Shown piece after piece: positions 16,301-26,100 of a stretch of 64,000 nt of DNA; positions within the stretch are counted from its first letter, which is position 1; each line of letters starts with the position of its first letter. Origin of the DNA: Xanthomonas sontii (GTDB lineage: Bacteria > Pseudomonadota > Gammaproteobacteria > Xanthomonadales > Xanthomonadaceae); assembly GCF_040529055.1 (NCBI RefSeq), contig NZ_CP132342.1:886001-950000 (forward strand), given 5' to 3'. Made by a program: the position numbers and the translations under genes. The notes under the pieces are model-generated. The model was not told the origin of the DNA. It did not search any database and saw nothing but the letters and a program-made list of their open reading frames with translations.

Positions 16301-18412
16301 CTGTCCGGTACCCCGACCCAGGCGGGCAGTTTCGTCTTCACCGCCACCGTCACCGACAGCACCGCCGGTGTCCCCGGCCAGGCCAGCCGCAGCTACACGC
16401 TGAGCATCGCCGCGCCGACCCTGACCCCGGGGCAGCCGACCTTGCCTGCCGGCACCGCGGGCACGGCGTACAACCAGACCCTGAGCACCAGCGGCGGCAC
16501 CGCACCGTACAGCTACAGCGTGGTCAGCGGCGCGCTGCCGACCGGGCTGAGCCTGACCACGGCGGGCGTGCTGTCCGGCACGCCGAGCGCGGCCGGCAGC
16601 TTCGCCTTCAGCATCAAGGTGAGCGACGCCAACGGCTTCTCGGCCACGCAGGCCTACACCCTGACCATCGCCTCGGCGGTGCCGGCACCGGTGGCGGCGA
16701 ACGACACCGGCGCCACCCTCGTGGATACCGCGCTGACCCTGGCGGTCACCGGCAACGACACCGGCAGCATCGACAGCATCGCCATCGCCACCGCGCCCAG
16801 CCACGGCACTGCGACCGTCGATGGCGTGCGCCTGGTGTACACGCCGGCGCCGGGCTACGTGGGCGTGGACAGCGTGCACTACACCGCCATCGGCGCCGGC
16901 GGCAGTTCGGCCCCGGCCGTGGTCACCATCACCGTCAACGCCCGCCCCATCGCGGTGTCGGTGACGGTGCCGGCGGTGACCGGGCAGGCGCAGACCCTGG
17001 ACGTCACCCGCGACGCCACCGGTGGCCCGTTCGTGGCGGCCGCCGTGGTCGCGGTGCTGCCGGCCAACGCCGGTACCGCGACGATCACCCGCGCGGCCGC
17101 CAAGGCCGCCGGGGTGCCGACCGCGGCCGCGGACGACGGCCCGGGCTTCATGCTGACCTTCGTGCCGAATCCGGCCTTCTCCGGCAACGCCACGGTGCGC
17201 TTCACCCTGTCCAATGCGTATGCGACCTCGGCCGAGGCGGATATCGTGTTCATGATCGCGCCGCGCCCGGATCCGACCCAGGATGCGCAGGTGCGCGGCC
17301 TGATCGACGCGCAGGCCGAGTCGACCCGGCGCTTCGCCAAGGCGCAGATCGACAACTTCCAGCGCCGCCTGGAGGCGACCCACCGGGGTGCGCGCGGCTT
17401 CGACAACGGCGTGAGCTTCCAGGCCAGCTCGCAGTGCCGCCAGCGCGACCGCACGCTGCAGAGCGATCGCAACCTGGACGCGCAAGCGTGCGACCCGGCC
17501 AACCGCGACCTGCGCGACGGCGCCATGGACGGCGGCGCCGACAACGCGTCGGCGGCACCACGCGATGCCACTGCGGCAGGCGATCTGGGCCTGTGGGTGG
17601 GTGGTGCGATCCGCTCCGGCAGCCTGGACAGGCAGTCGCAGCGTGCCGGCGTGGATTTCCAGACCGATGGCCTGAGCCTGGGCGCCGATTACCGCGTCTC
17701 CTCGTCCTTCGCATTGGGTGTGGGCGTGGGCTTCGGCCGCGACGACAGCGATGTCGGCCGCGACGGCAGCCGCAGCAAGTCGACCGCGTACACGCTGGCG
17801 CTGTATGCCAGCTATCACCCGGGCCAGACGCTGTTCTTCGACACCCTGGTCGGCTACCAACTGCTGTCCTACGACCTGCGCCGCTACGTCACCGACAACG
17901 GCGCCCTGGCCGAAGGCGACCGCAGCGGCCACCAGTGGATCGCGTCGCTGTCGGCCGGTGCCGACCTGCAGCGCGGCGATTGGCAGATCACCCCGTATGC
18001 GCGGGTGGATGCCGCGCGCGCCACGCTGGACGCCTACAGCGAAGCGGCGATGGCGCCGTATGCGCTGCGCTACGAGGACATGGACGTGGCCACCACCACC
18101 GGCAACCTCGGCCTGCGCCTGGAATGGCGCCGGCAGATGACCTGGGGACGGCTGACGCCGCAGTTCCGGCTCGAGTACCAGCACGACTTCCAGGGCCGCG
18201 GCGACGCCACGCTGGGCTATGCCGACATCGTCGGCGGCACCCTGTACCGCACCGGGCAGAGCGTGTACGACCGCAACCGGCTGATGCTGGGCGTGGGCGT
18301 GGTGTTCAGCACCGACCAGGGCCTGTCCACGCGCGTGGAGTACCGCGGCGTGACCGACGGCGACAGCGGCAGCGACCAGACCTGGATGTTCAACGTCGAG
18401 AAGAAGTACTGA
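13346..18412 (+). CDS. Giant autotransporter adhesin with Calx-beta and Ig-like repeats
   Basis: This protein of 1688 residues is secreted across both membranes. A signal peptide with a long n-region (hydrophobic core about 16-33, LMLLVVLLMTTL) is followed by four Calx-beta repeats (about 136-578, each ending in the NDD motif), then six putative-Ig (He_PIG) repeats with the phrase 'SGGTAPYTY...LPAGLSLSSAGVLSGTP' (about 579-1108). A cadherin/Big_9-like module follows, then a helical linker (about 1310-1400) and a C-terminal autotransporter barrel ending ...TWMFNVEKKY, with an aromatic last residue. GGGGAA precedes the ATG at 13346. The upstream part of the open frame overlaps collar gene 3 on the other strand and is not used. 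A role in adhesion or biofilm is inferred from the architecture. Confidence 0.88.
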   Translation: MSTNCTGLRRGARIALRCLMLLVVLLMTTLHSGLAAAASSQYCPTLNATVAQGGSVQIDVTTCDGTGVDDIGVGWNGVQPPHGTLVVPSPSGAQGTQIITYTHNGDSATSDTFPLEDGAGDTITVNITITPSRSASITVSPSSANEDSGTPFVYTVTLSSTNSSATTVNLTRSGTATSGTDYTGAVTSVVVPANATSASFSVTPVADTTVEPDETVIFQVANGTGYSIGNPSSATATIVNDDYPSASIAVSPASVAEDGSANLVYTVTLSQASPSALSIGFSVGGTATSGTDYAAVNSPLVIAAGQTSGTITVDPTPDTTVEPDETVVISLNAGSGYTVGSPSSATGTILNDDLPTLSINNVSQNEGNSGTTAFTFTVSLSQPAGSGGVSFDIATANGTATAGTDYISSSVNGLTIPAGSSSATFTVQVIGDTLNEPNETFYVNVTNPNGATITGGQGVGTINNDDAQPSLSIGDVSVTEGNSGTTTATFPVTLSAASGQTVTVNYATTDGSANAGSDYVAHSGTLTFLPGITTQNVAVTINGDTTVEPDETFTVNLSGASNATIARATATGTILNDDAVVTISPTSLPAATAGTSYSQTLSASGGTAPYGFAITTGTLPVGMLLSSAGVLSGTPSGTGSFNFTVSATDSGASPISGSRAYTLTVAAPTVTLPATTLPNGTAGQAYSAAITQASGGIAPYTYAVTAGALPAGVTVNSATGALSGTPTVTGNFSFTLVATDSTSGTPGQASRSYTLAIVAPTLTVAPSTLPSGTAGTAYSQTLSTSGGTAPYTYALSSGALPAGLSLSSAGVLSGTPTVAGSFTFVVGVTDAGSFGGSHAYTLSIASPTLAITPPTLPAAAINASYSQALSTSGGTAPYSYVLNAGTLPSGMSLSAGGVLSGTPTTAGNFAFTVGVTDANAFTAAQAFTLTVASPTLTLSPPALPAGTAGSAYSQALSATGGTAPYSYSLATGALPAGLSLSAAGVLSGTPTQAGSFVFTATVTDSTAGVPGQASRSYTLSIAAPTLTPGQPTLPAGTAGTAYNQTLSTSGGTAPYSYSVVSGALPTGLSLTTAGVLSGTPSAAGSFAFSIKVSDANGFSATQAYTLTIASAVPAPVAANDTGATLVDTALTLAVTGNDTGSIDSIAIATAPSHGTATVDGVRLVYTPAPGYVGVDSVHYTAIGAGGSSAPAVVTITVNARPIAVSVTVPAVTGQAQTLDVTRDATGGPFVAAAVVAVLPANAGTATITRAAAKAAGVPTAAADDGPGFMLTFVPNPAFSGNATVRFTLSNAYATSAEADIVFMIAPRPDPTQDAQVRGLIDAQAESTRRFAKAQIDNFQRRLEATHRGARGFDNGVSFQASSQCRQRDRTLQSDRNLDAQACDPANRDLRDGAMDGGADNASAAPRDATAAGDLGLWVGGAIRSGSLDRQSQRAGVDFQTDGLSLGADYRVSSSFALGVGVGFGRDDSDVGRDGSRSKSTAYTLALYASYHPGQTLFFDTLVGYQLLSYDLRRYVTDNGALAEGDRSGHQWIASLSAGADLQRGDWQITPYARVDAARATLDAYSEAAMAPYALRYEDMDVATTTGNLGLRLEWRRQMTWGRLTPQFRLEYQHDFQGRGDATLGYADIVGGTLYRTGQSVYDRNRLMLGVGVVFSTDQGLSTRVEYRGVTDGDSGSDQTWMFNVEKKY

Positions 18413-18423
18413 CACTTTGAGCC

Positions 18424-18549
18424 CCTCTCCCCCCGGAGAGGGGGTGGGGTGAGGGTCCGACGCGCAGCGACTCGCGATGTGTGGGTGCACGAGGCTGCGC
18501 CCGTACCCTCATCCGGCCCTTCGGGCCGCCTTCTCCCGGCGGGAGAAGG
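18424..18549. repeat. Two ctctccc/gggagagg-type dispersed repeats
   Basis: Just after the autotransporter gene, 'cctctccccccggagagggg' with 'gtggggtgagggtcc' is followed by 'accctcatccggcccttcgg' and a 'ccttctcccggcgggagaagg' hairpin. The same family recurs at 19589-19622, 26887-26924, 27006-27042, 27128-27164, 27648-27693 and 58160-58200. The IS481 element is inserted directly after this pair. Confidence 0.75.
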
Positions 18550-18554
18550 GAGCG

Positions 18555-19588
18555 GCTAGCTGTGATCTCTCAGTAGGTTGTTCATCCGGGGCATCTCTGG
18601 AAGATGGGGGTTACCAAGCCAACCCAGCCCCAGGAGCCCCGGATGAACCTGCATAAACATGCCCGTTTGAGCCCTCGCGGTCGAGCCCTGCTGGTGGATC
18701 GCATCCTTGTTCATGGGCTGCGCGTGGAAGAAGCGGCGCATGCGGCCGGTGTGAGCGTCCGAACGGCCTACAAATGGCTCAAGCGCTTCAAGGAAGAGGG
18801 GGCGCAAGGGCTGAGCGACCGCACCTCCCGGCCTCACGACTGCCCCCATGCCACGCCTCGGGGCGTGGTGGATCAGGTCATCGCGCTGCGCCGTTCACGC
18901 CACACGTATCGGCAGATCGCCGAGCAGCTGCCTGTGGCGCCGAGCACCATCGCCCGGTTGCTGCGCCGCGCCGGCCTGCACCGGCTGGCCGAGCTGGAAC
19001 CGGCGCTGCCGGACAATCGCTATGAATACGCCCAACCCGGCCAACTGCTGCATCTGGACATCAAGAAGCTGGCCCGTTTCCGCCAGCCCGGCCACCGCGT
19101 GACCGATGATCGGACGGTCACCTCCCGTGGCATTGGCTGGGAGTACGTCCACCTAGCCATCGACGATCACTCGCGCGTGGCCTTCGGCACCATCGAGCCC
19201 GATGAGCGCGGTTTCAGTGCCTGCAGGGCCCTGATGCAGGCGGTTCGCTACTACCGCAGCCTGGGCGTGCGCTTGGAGCGCGTGTTGACCGACAACGGCG
19301 CCTGCTACAAATCACGCCGCTTTCGACGCCTTGTCCGACGGCTCGGCCTGCGCCATCTGCGAACCCGACCCTACACGCCACGCACCAATGGCAAGGCCGA
19401 GCGGCTGGTGCAGACCAGCCTGCGAGAATGGGCTTATGCGCGCTCCTATATCGACTCCACGCAACGCGCCAACGCCTTCTCGGGCTGGCTGCATCATTAC
19501 AACTGGCATCGACCACACGCCAGCCTCGGCTACAAACCGCCCATCTCCCGAATTCCACTGAACAACGTGGTGGGTTTACACAGCTAGC
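18555..19588 (+). mobile_element. IS481-family insertion sequence with 6-bp target duplication
   Basis: The element proper is 18561-19582 (1022 bp). The left end TGTGATCTCTCAGTAGGTTG and right end (reverse complement) TGTGTAAACCCACCACGTTG are imperfect inverted repeats, both continuing TTCA (16 of 24 alike). It is flanked by GCTAGC on both sides (18555-18560 and 19583-19588), matching the known NCTAGN target preference of IS481. One intact transposase gene is present. The perfect duplication suggests a recent insertion. Confidence 0.92.
18643..19587 (+). CDS. IS481-family transposase
   Basis: This 314-residue DDE transposase has an N-terminal helix-turn-helix (HGLRVEEAAHAAGVSVRTAY), a second HTH-like segment and the rve core. 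Catalytic residues are in LLHLDIKKL (D), VLTDNGACYKS (D) and TNGKAERLVQTSLREW (E). The start MNLHKHARLSPRG is the usual one. The stop codon TAG (19585-19587) lies inside the duplicated target CTAG, so the host DNA supplies the stop. The gene appears intact and active. Confidence 0.93.
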   Translation: MNLHKHARLSPRGRALLVDRILVHGLRVEEAAHAAGVSVRTAYKWLKRFKEEGAQGLSDRTSRPHDCPHATPRGVVDQVIALRRSRHTYRQIAEQLPVAPSTIARLLRRAGLHRLAELEPALPDNRYEYAQPGQLLHLDIKKLARFRQPGHRVTDDRTVTSRGIGWEYVHLAIDDHSRVAFGTIEPDERGFSACRALMQAVRYYRSLGVRLERVLTDNGACYKSRRFRRLVRRLGLRHLRTRPYTPRTNGKAERLVQTSLREWAYARSYIDSTQRANAFSGWLHHYNWHRPHASLGYKPPISRIPLNNVVGLHS

Positions 19589-19709
19589 CCCTCTCCCATC
19601 GGGAGAGGGGTTGGGGTGAGGGTCCGGCGCGAAGCGACCCGCGATGTTTGGGTGCACATGGCTGTGCCCAAAAGCGCCGCCTGCCCGCATCCGGCACAAT
19701 GCCCGGCAC

Positions 19710-22700
19710 ATGCCTGCCCCGTCCGCGCCCGATTTCCGGCTGTATCCGTCCAACGCGCTGGATACCCTGGCCGCCCTGCTCGCCGAAGAACTGCGCCGGC
19801 CGCCGCCGGGGCAGCCTTTGCTGGCGCCGGAGGTGGTGCTGATCCCGCAGGTGGCGATGCGGCGCTGGCTGCAGTCGACCCTGGCCGCGGTGCACGGAGT
19901 GGCGGCGAACCTGGAATTCCTCACCCCCGGCGAGTTCGTCGCGCGCGCGCTGGAGCGCAATCTCGGCGCGGCGGCCGACGACCTGGACATGGCGACCATG
20001 CATTGGCGCCTGTACGCGGCGCTGCAGGGCGACCTGGGCAGCGATGCGGCGCTGGCGCCGCTGGCCGGCTATCTGGCCGACGGCGATGCGCTCAAGCCGT
20101 GGAGCCTGGCCGGCGAGCTGAGCAACGTGTTCGAGAAGTACCAGGCCTGGCGCCGCGACTGGCTGCTGCGCTGGGAAGGCGGCGCCGACCCGGACGATCC
20201 GCAGGCGCGGCTGTGGCGGCGTATCGCCACGGGCCGCGCCTACCGCGCACGCCGCATCGGCCAATACCTGGACCGCTACGCGCGCCCCGACGGGCCGCTG
20301 CCGCAGGGCCTGCCGCGGCGCCTGTTCGCCTTCGCCGTGCTCAACATCTCCCCCGACGTGCTGCGCGTGCTGGCCACGCAGGCGCGCGCCGGCACGCTGC
20401 ACTTCTACCTGCCGACCCCCGCGCAGGGCTACTGGGGCGATCTGCAGACGCTGTGGCAGCGCCGCCGCGAGGGTGGGGCGGTGGACCTGTTCGCCGACCA
20501 CGTGCAGGAGAACCCGCTGCTGCAGGCCTGGGGCGCGGCCGGGCGCGACTTCATGGCGCTGATCGGCGACTACGAGGTGGTGCATCCGCTGGCCGAGATC
20601 GCGGTCTACGCCGATCCGCTGGAGTCGGGCCGGCGCGCGCTGGCCGAGGGCGGCCTCGGCGACAGTCTGTTGCGGCGCATGCAGAGCGATCTGTTCCATC
20701 GCCGCGCGCCGGCGCGGCCGGCGCCGCTGGCCGCGGTGGATCCGCACGATCCCAGCCTGCAGGTGCACGCCTGCCACACCCGCCTGCGCGAATTGCAGGT
20801 GCTGCACGATCAGTTGCGCGCGCTGCTGGACGACCCGCGTTTCGAGCCGCCGCTGCAGCCGCGCGAGATCGCGGTGCTGTCGCCGGACATCGACCCCTAC
20901 GTGCCGTACCTGGATGCGGTATTCGGCGGCCACGCCGGCGACGACGCCTTGCCCTATGCGCTGGCCGACGCCAGCCCGTTGGCCAGCGAGCCATTGGCCG
21001 AGGTGTTCCTGGCGCTGCTCGGGCTGCCGATCGCGCGCTTCGGCCTGCACGAGATCCTGGACCTGATCGCCAGCGCGCCGATCGCCGAGGCCGCCGGCCT
21101 GGACGAGGCCGGACTGGAGCGTCTGCGTAGTTGGCTGCACGCTGCCGGCGCGCGCTGGGGCCTGGACGCGGCGCACCGGCAGCGTCACCAGGCGCCGGCC
21201 GACGACGCCTACACCTGGCGCTTCGCCCTGGACCGGCTGCTGCTCGGCCACGCCAGCGGCGCCGAGGACGACATCGACGGCGTGGCGCCGTGGCCGCAGC
21301 TGGAAGGCAGCGCCCTGGCCGCGCTGGACACGCTGCTGCGCCTGCTGCGCGTGCTCGACCGCCACCAGGCCGCGCTGGCCGAGCCGATGCCGCCTGGGCA
21401 GTGGCGCGAAGTGCTGCTGGGCCTGCTCGAGGCGCTGCTGCCGCAGAGCCCGTCGGCGCCGCGCCAGCAGCGCGCGCTGGAGCGGCTGCGCGCGCTGATC
21501 GACCAGTTCGCGCGCGACGCCGCCCGCGCCGACTACACCGACGCGGTGCCGGCCGAGGTGGTCCGCGCGCACTTCGCCGCGGTGCTGGGCGAATCGGACA
21601 CGCGCGCGCCGCTGCTCACCGGCGGCATCAGCTTCGGCCGCATGGTGCCGATGCGACTGCTGCCGTTCCGGGTCATCTGCCTGCTGGGCATGAACGACGG
21701 CGATTTCCCGCGCCGCGATCCGGCCGCCGGGCTCAACCGCCTCACCGCCGAACTGGGCACCACGCGCCGCCGCCACGGCGACCGTTCGACGCGCGAGGAC
21801 GACCGCTTCCTGTTCCTGCAGCTGTTTGCCTCGGCGCAGGAGGTGTTCTACCTGAGCTACCTGGGCGCCGATGCACGCGACGGCAGCGTGCGCGAACCCT
21901 CGCCGCTGGTCGGCGAACTGCTGGCCTGTGCCGCCCAGTACCACGCCGATCCGGCCGCGGCCGCGGCGCTGGTGGTGCGGCATCCGCTGCAGCCGTTCGC
22001 CGCTGCCGCGTTCGGCGCCACCGGTGCCGAGGATGCCGACCCGCGCCGTTTCAGCTACCGCCGGCAATGGCGGCCGGCGGTGGACAGCCTGGTCGGCCAG
22101 CGCCAGCCGCTGGCGCCGTGGATCGACGATCTGCCGGCCGCGACCGACGACGCGCTGCCTTCGCAGCTGTCCATCGACGACCTGCGCCGGCTGCTGGTCG
22201 ATCCGGCCGGGCAGTTCCTGCGTCAGCGCCTGGGCCTGCGCCTGCCCGATCCGGCGCAGGCCGACAGCGACCTGGAACCGCTGCTGGCACCCAGTCGCGG
22301 GCTCGATCAGTACGGCCTGCAGCAGCAGGTGTTCGAGGCGGTGCTGCGCGAGGACACCGACGCCCTGTACGAACGCCTGCGCGCCCGCGCGCTGCTGCCG
22401 TCGGGGCCGCTGGGCCGGCGCCAGCTCGACGAGCGCGTGCGCCAGTTGCGCCCGTATGCCGAGGCGTTCCGGCAGTGGCGCGGTGGTGACGCCGCGCCGC
22501 TGGCGCCGCGGCTGCAGGTGGACCTCGACGGCACCGCGCTGCATGGCCGCCTGCCGGGTTGGTACGCGCCCGGTGTGGCACGCGTGCAGGTGGGCGCCTT
22601 GAGCGGGCGCAGCGCGATCCGCCACGGGCTGGAATGGCTGCTGCTGCGCGCCGCCGGCGAACGCGCGCCCTACGTGCGTTTCTTCGACCACGACGACAGC

Positions 22701-23117
22701 CTCGGTCCGCATCCGATGGACCGCGAGCCGCTGCCCGCCGCGCAGGCGCAGCAGGCGCTGGCCGAGCTGCTGCAGCTGTATCGCCACGGCCGCCAGGCGC
22801 CGCTGGCGTTCGCGCCGTACAGCAGCTGGAAGTACTACCAGGCCGCGCGCACCGGCGATCTCGACAAGGCGATCAAGGACGCCGCCGCGCAATGGCAGGC
22901 CAGCTTCGGCTGGAGCGAGGCGGACAGCCCGGAACTGCGCCTGGTCGGCCGCGGCCGCGACCCGTTCGCCGATGCGCAGCGTTTCGCCGACTTCGCCGCC
23001 ACCAGCCAACGCGTGTTCGGCCTACTCGAACAGGGCGACGCCGGCCCTGCGCTCGATCCCGAACGGCTGAGCGAAAGCTGGCAGCGCTGGCGCGGCACGC
23101 AGGAGGACGCCGAATGA
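19710..23117 (+). CDS. recC: Exodeoxyribonuclease V gamma subunit RecC
   Basis: This protein of 1135 residues starts MPAPSAPDFRLYPSNALDTL. The N-terminal region is an inactivated helicase-like fold with QVAMRRWLQSTLAAVHGVAANLEFLTP, typical of RecC. Later marks are FGRMVPMRLLPFRVICLLGMNDGDFPR and the C-terminal nuclease-like domain. RecC holds the RecBCD complex, splits the strands and recognises Chi. The ATG is chosen to match the family; earlier codons overlap the repeat after the IS. The stop overlaps the recB ATG (ATGA). Confidence 0.95.
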   Translation: MPAPSAPDFRLYPSNALDTLAALLAEELRRPPPGQPLLAPEVVLIPQVAMRRWLQSTLAAVHGVAANLEFLTPGEFVARALERNLGAAADDLDMATMHWRLYAALQGDLGSDAALAPLAGYLADGDALKPWSLAGELSNVFEKYQAWRRDWLLRWEGGADPDDPQARLWRRIATGRAYRARRIGQYLDRYARPDGPLPQGLPRRLFAFAVLNISPDVLRVLATQARAGTLHFYLPTPAQGYWGDLQTLWQRRREGGAVDLFADHVQENPLLQAWGAAGRDFMALIGDYEVVHPLAEIAVYADPLESGRRALAEGGLGDSLLRRMQSDLFHRRAPARPAPLAAVDPHDPSLQVHACHTRLRELQVLHDQLRALLDDPRFEPPLQPREIAVLSPDIDPYVPYLDAVFGGHAGDDALPYALADASPLASEPLAEVFLALLGLPIARFGLHEILDLIASAPIAEAAGLDEAGLERLRSWLHAAGARWGLDAAHRQRHQAPADDAYTWRFALDRLLLGHASGAEDDIDGVAPWPQLEGSALAALDTLLRLLRVLDRHQAALAEPMPPGQWREVLLGLLEALLPQSPSAPRQQRALERLRALIDQFARDAARADYTDAVPAEVVRAHFAAVLGESDTRAPLLTGGISFGRMVPMRLLPFRVICLLGMNDGDFPRRDPAAGLNRLTAELGTTRRRHGDRSTREDDRFLFLQLFASAQEVFYLSYLGADARDGSVREPSPLVGELLACAAQYHADPAAAAALVVRHPLQPFAAAAFGATGAEDADPRRFSYRRQWRPAVDSLVGQRQPLAPWIDDLPAATDDALPSQLSIDDLRRLLVDPAGQFLRQRLGLRLPDPAQADSDLEPLLAPSRGLDQYGLQQQVFEAVLREDTDALYERLRARALLPSGPLGRRQLDERVRQLRPYAEAFRQWRGGDAAPLAPRLQVDLDGTALHGRLPGWYAPGVARVQVGALSGRSAIRHGLEWLLLRAAGERAPYVRFFDHDDSLGPHPMDREPLPAAQAQQALAELLQLYRHGRQAPLAFAPYSSWKYYQAARTGDLDKAIKDAAAQWQASFGWSEADSPELRLVGRGRDPFADAQRFADFAATSQRVFGLLEQGDAGPALDPERLSESWQRWRGTQEDAE

Positions 23118-26100
23118 GCGCCGCACCCGACCGCGACCCCTACCTGCAACTGCCGCTGCACGGCGTGCGCCTGATCGAGGCCAGCGCCGGCACCGGCAAG
23201 ACCTTCACCCTGGCCACCTTATTCACCCGCCTGGTGGTCGAACGCGGCCTGCGTCTGGGCCAACTCCTCGCCGTCACCTTCACCGAGGCCGCCACCCAGG
23301 AACTGCGCCGGCGCATCCGCGAGCGCCTGGCGCTGGCGGCCAGTCTGGTACCGGACTCCGCCCCGGACCTCGTAGGAGCGGCTCTTGTCCCCTTTTCGGG
23401 ATTAGCCGCGAACGACCCATCGCGCCCAACCCCGCAACAAGACCCGCCCGACGTCGCCCTCACCCGCGCAATCCTCACCGCGCACCTGGCCGCCAGCACC
23501 GAAACCCCAGCGGCCCTGCGCCGCCGCCTGCAGCAGGCGGCCGAGGACATCGACCTCGCCGCCATCTTCACCATCCACGGCTTCTGCGCGCGCGTGCTGC
23601 GCGAGCACGCGCTGGAAAGCGGCCAGGCCTTCGCCGCGCCGCAACTGCTCACCGACGACCGCGAACTGCTGCGCGACGTCGCCGCCGACCTGTGGCGGCA
23701 ACGCGCCGCCAATCCGGCGATGGCCGAGGACCTGGTGGCGCTGTGGCCGGGCGGGCCGGACGGCATGGCCATCGATCTGCGCGAACTGGTGCGGCATCCG
23801 ACGCTGTTGCCGGCCGCGCCGGTCTTTTCCGCCGAGGACGGCGCTGTGTTGCAGCAGGCCGCGCAGCGCGCCGGCGTGGCGCTGGCCGAGGCGTTCCGCA
23901 CGCACGGCACCGCCTGTTTCGAGGCGATCGCCGCGGCGATGGATGCCGGCGTGCTGAGCAAGGTCAGCTACAAGCCCGACTGGCTGACCGCGCTGTGGCA
24001 CTGGCTGGACGCCTTCGCCGCGGCACCGACCGCGGACGCGCCGCCGCATCCGAAGCTGGTCAAGCTCACCGCCGCCGAACTGGCTGCCGGCACCAACAAG
24101 AAGCACGCCGAACGCACCCCGGCCTCGCCGCTGGGCCACGCCATCGACGGTTACCTGGCCGCATTGGCGCAGCTGGCGCAGTGGCGAACGCAACGCCGCA
24201 TCTGCCTGCTGCACGCGTTGCGCGCCGACGCGGCGGAGCGCCTGGCCTATCTCAAGCGGCAGCGCCGCGTGCAGACCTACGACGACCTGGTCGAGGGCGT
24301 GGCGCGCGCGCTGGAAGGCCCGCACGGCGCCGCCTTGGCGCAGCGGCTGCGCGCGCAGTACGCGGTCGCCCTGGTCGACGAATTCCAGGACACCGACGAC
24401 CGCCAGTGGACGATCTTCCGCAAGGTGTTCGCCCCGGCGACGGCCGATCCCTCTGCGGCGCAAGACGATGGGACGATCGCATCGCTGCCCACGCAGGACG
24501 ACACGCCGCCGCTGCTCGCCCTGATCGGTGACCCGAAGCAGGCCATCTACGGCTTCCGCGGCGGCGACGTGCGCACCTACCTGGCCGCCGCCGCGGATGC
24601 CGAACGCGCGCCGCCGCTGGCGCACAACTTCCGCTCGCGCCCGGCGCTGCTGGCGGCGATCGACGCGCTGTACGCGCAGGCCGGCTATGCCGAGGCCTTC
24701 CTCACCGACGGCATCGCCTTCCACCCGGTGCAGCCGGGCAGCAAGCGCGTCGATGCCGACCTGCAACGCGGCGGCGTGCCGGCCCCGGCGCTGACCGTGT
24801 GGCGCGCACCGGAACCGCCGCCGCCACCGGCCACCGCCAAGGCGCCGGGCAAGCCCAAGCCGTGGAGCGCCGGTCGCGCCCGCGAGTTGTGCACCGCCGC
24901 CTGCGTCGCGGCGATCCGCGGCTGGCTGGCCGATGCGCGCGACGGCCGCGCGAGCTTGCTCGGCCGCCCCGTGCAGGCCGGCGACATCGCCGTGCTGGTG
25001 CGCAGCCACGGCGAGGCCACGCGCATCCAGCAGGCGCTTGCCGCCGCCGGCATTCCCGCGGTCGCCGCCGGTCGCCGCAGCCTGTTCGCCACCGACGAAG
25101 CGCTGGAGCTGTTGGCCCTGCTGCAGGCGCTGCTCGATCCCGGCGACGACGGTCGTTTGCGCGCGGCACTGGCCACCGTGCTGATCGGCGAGGACGCCGC
25201 AGCGATTGCCGCGCTCGACCACGACGGCGAGCGCCAACGCCGCTGGCAGCAACAGGCGCTGGACTGGCGCGAGCGCTGGCAGCGCGGCGGACCGCTGGCC
25301 CTGATCGGCGACCTCGGCGCCGCACACGGGCAGCGCCTGCTGGCATTGGTCGACGGCGAACGCCGCCTCACCAACTATCTGCAGCTCGCCGAACTGTTGC
25401 AGGAAGCCGACACCCGCGCACTCGGTCCACATGGCCTGGTCGACTGGCTGGCGCGGCGCATCGCCAATGCCGACGACAGCGACGAGGCGCAGCAACTGCG
25501 GCTGGAATCGGATGCGCGCCGCGTGCAGATCGTGACCCTGCACAAGAGCAAGGGCCTGGAGTATCCGCTGGTGTTCCTGCCGTACGCCGGCATCGGCCGC
25601 AGCGAGCGCAGCCCCGGGCGCCACTGCGTGGTGCCGGCGCCGCAGGGTGGGCGGCAGTTGCAGTGGAACACCGGCCGCAGCGGCGGCGAATCCGACCCGG
25701 CCTGGGACACCGCCGAAGCCGCGTGGAAACAGGAACAGCGCGCCGAGGACGCGCGCCTGCTCTACGTCGGCCTGACCCGCGCCGAACACGCACTGTGGAT
25801 CGCCACCGGCGCCTTTCCGCAGCACGAGCGCACCGCGTTGGCACCGATGCTGCGCGATCTCGATGCCTTGCAGGCCGCCGCTGCTCCCGGCGCCATCGCC
25901 ATCGACAGCACCCCGCCGCCGCCGCAGTTGCCGCGCCTGCCGCCCGAGCCGGCGCCGCCGGTGCCGCCGGCGCGCGTGCCGCAGCGGCGCGTGCTGCCGG
26001 AGTGGTGGGTGTACAGCTTCACCCAGCTCGCCAATGCCGATGCCGGCAGCGACCCGATGGCCAGCGGCACCGTGCCCAGCAGCGGCGGCAGCGACGAACC

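Noticed and set aside
19584-23009. A 1141-residue minus-strand frame over recC
   Set aside because: High-GC antisense shadow with low-complexity Arg/Gln/Ala content. recC on the plus strand has clear family motifs.
22559-23113. Upstream extension of the recB frame
   Set aside because: It overlaps recC in another frame. The ATGA overlap at 23114 and the family N-terminus fix the start.
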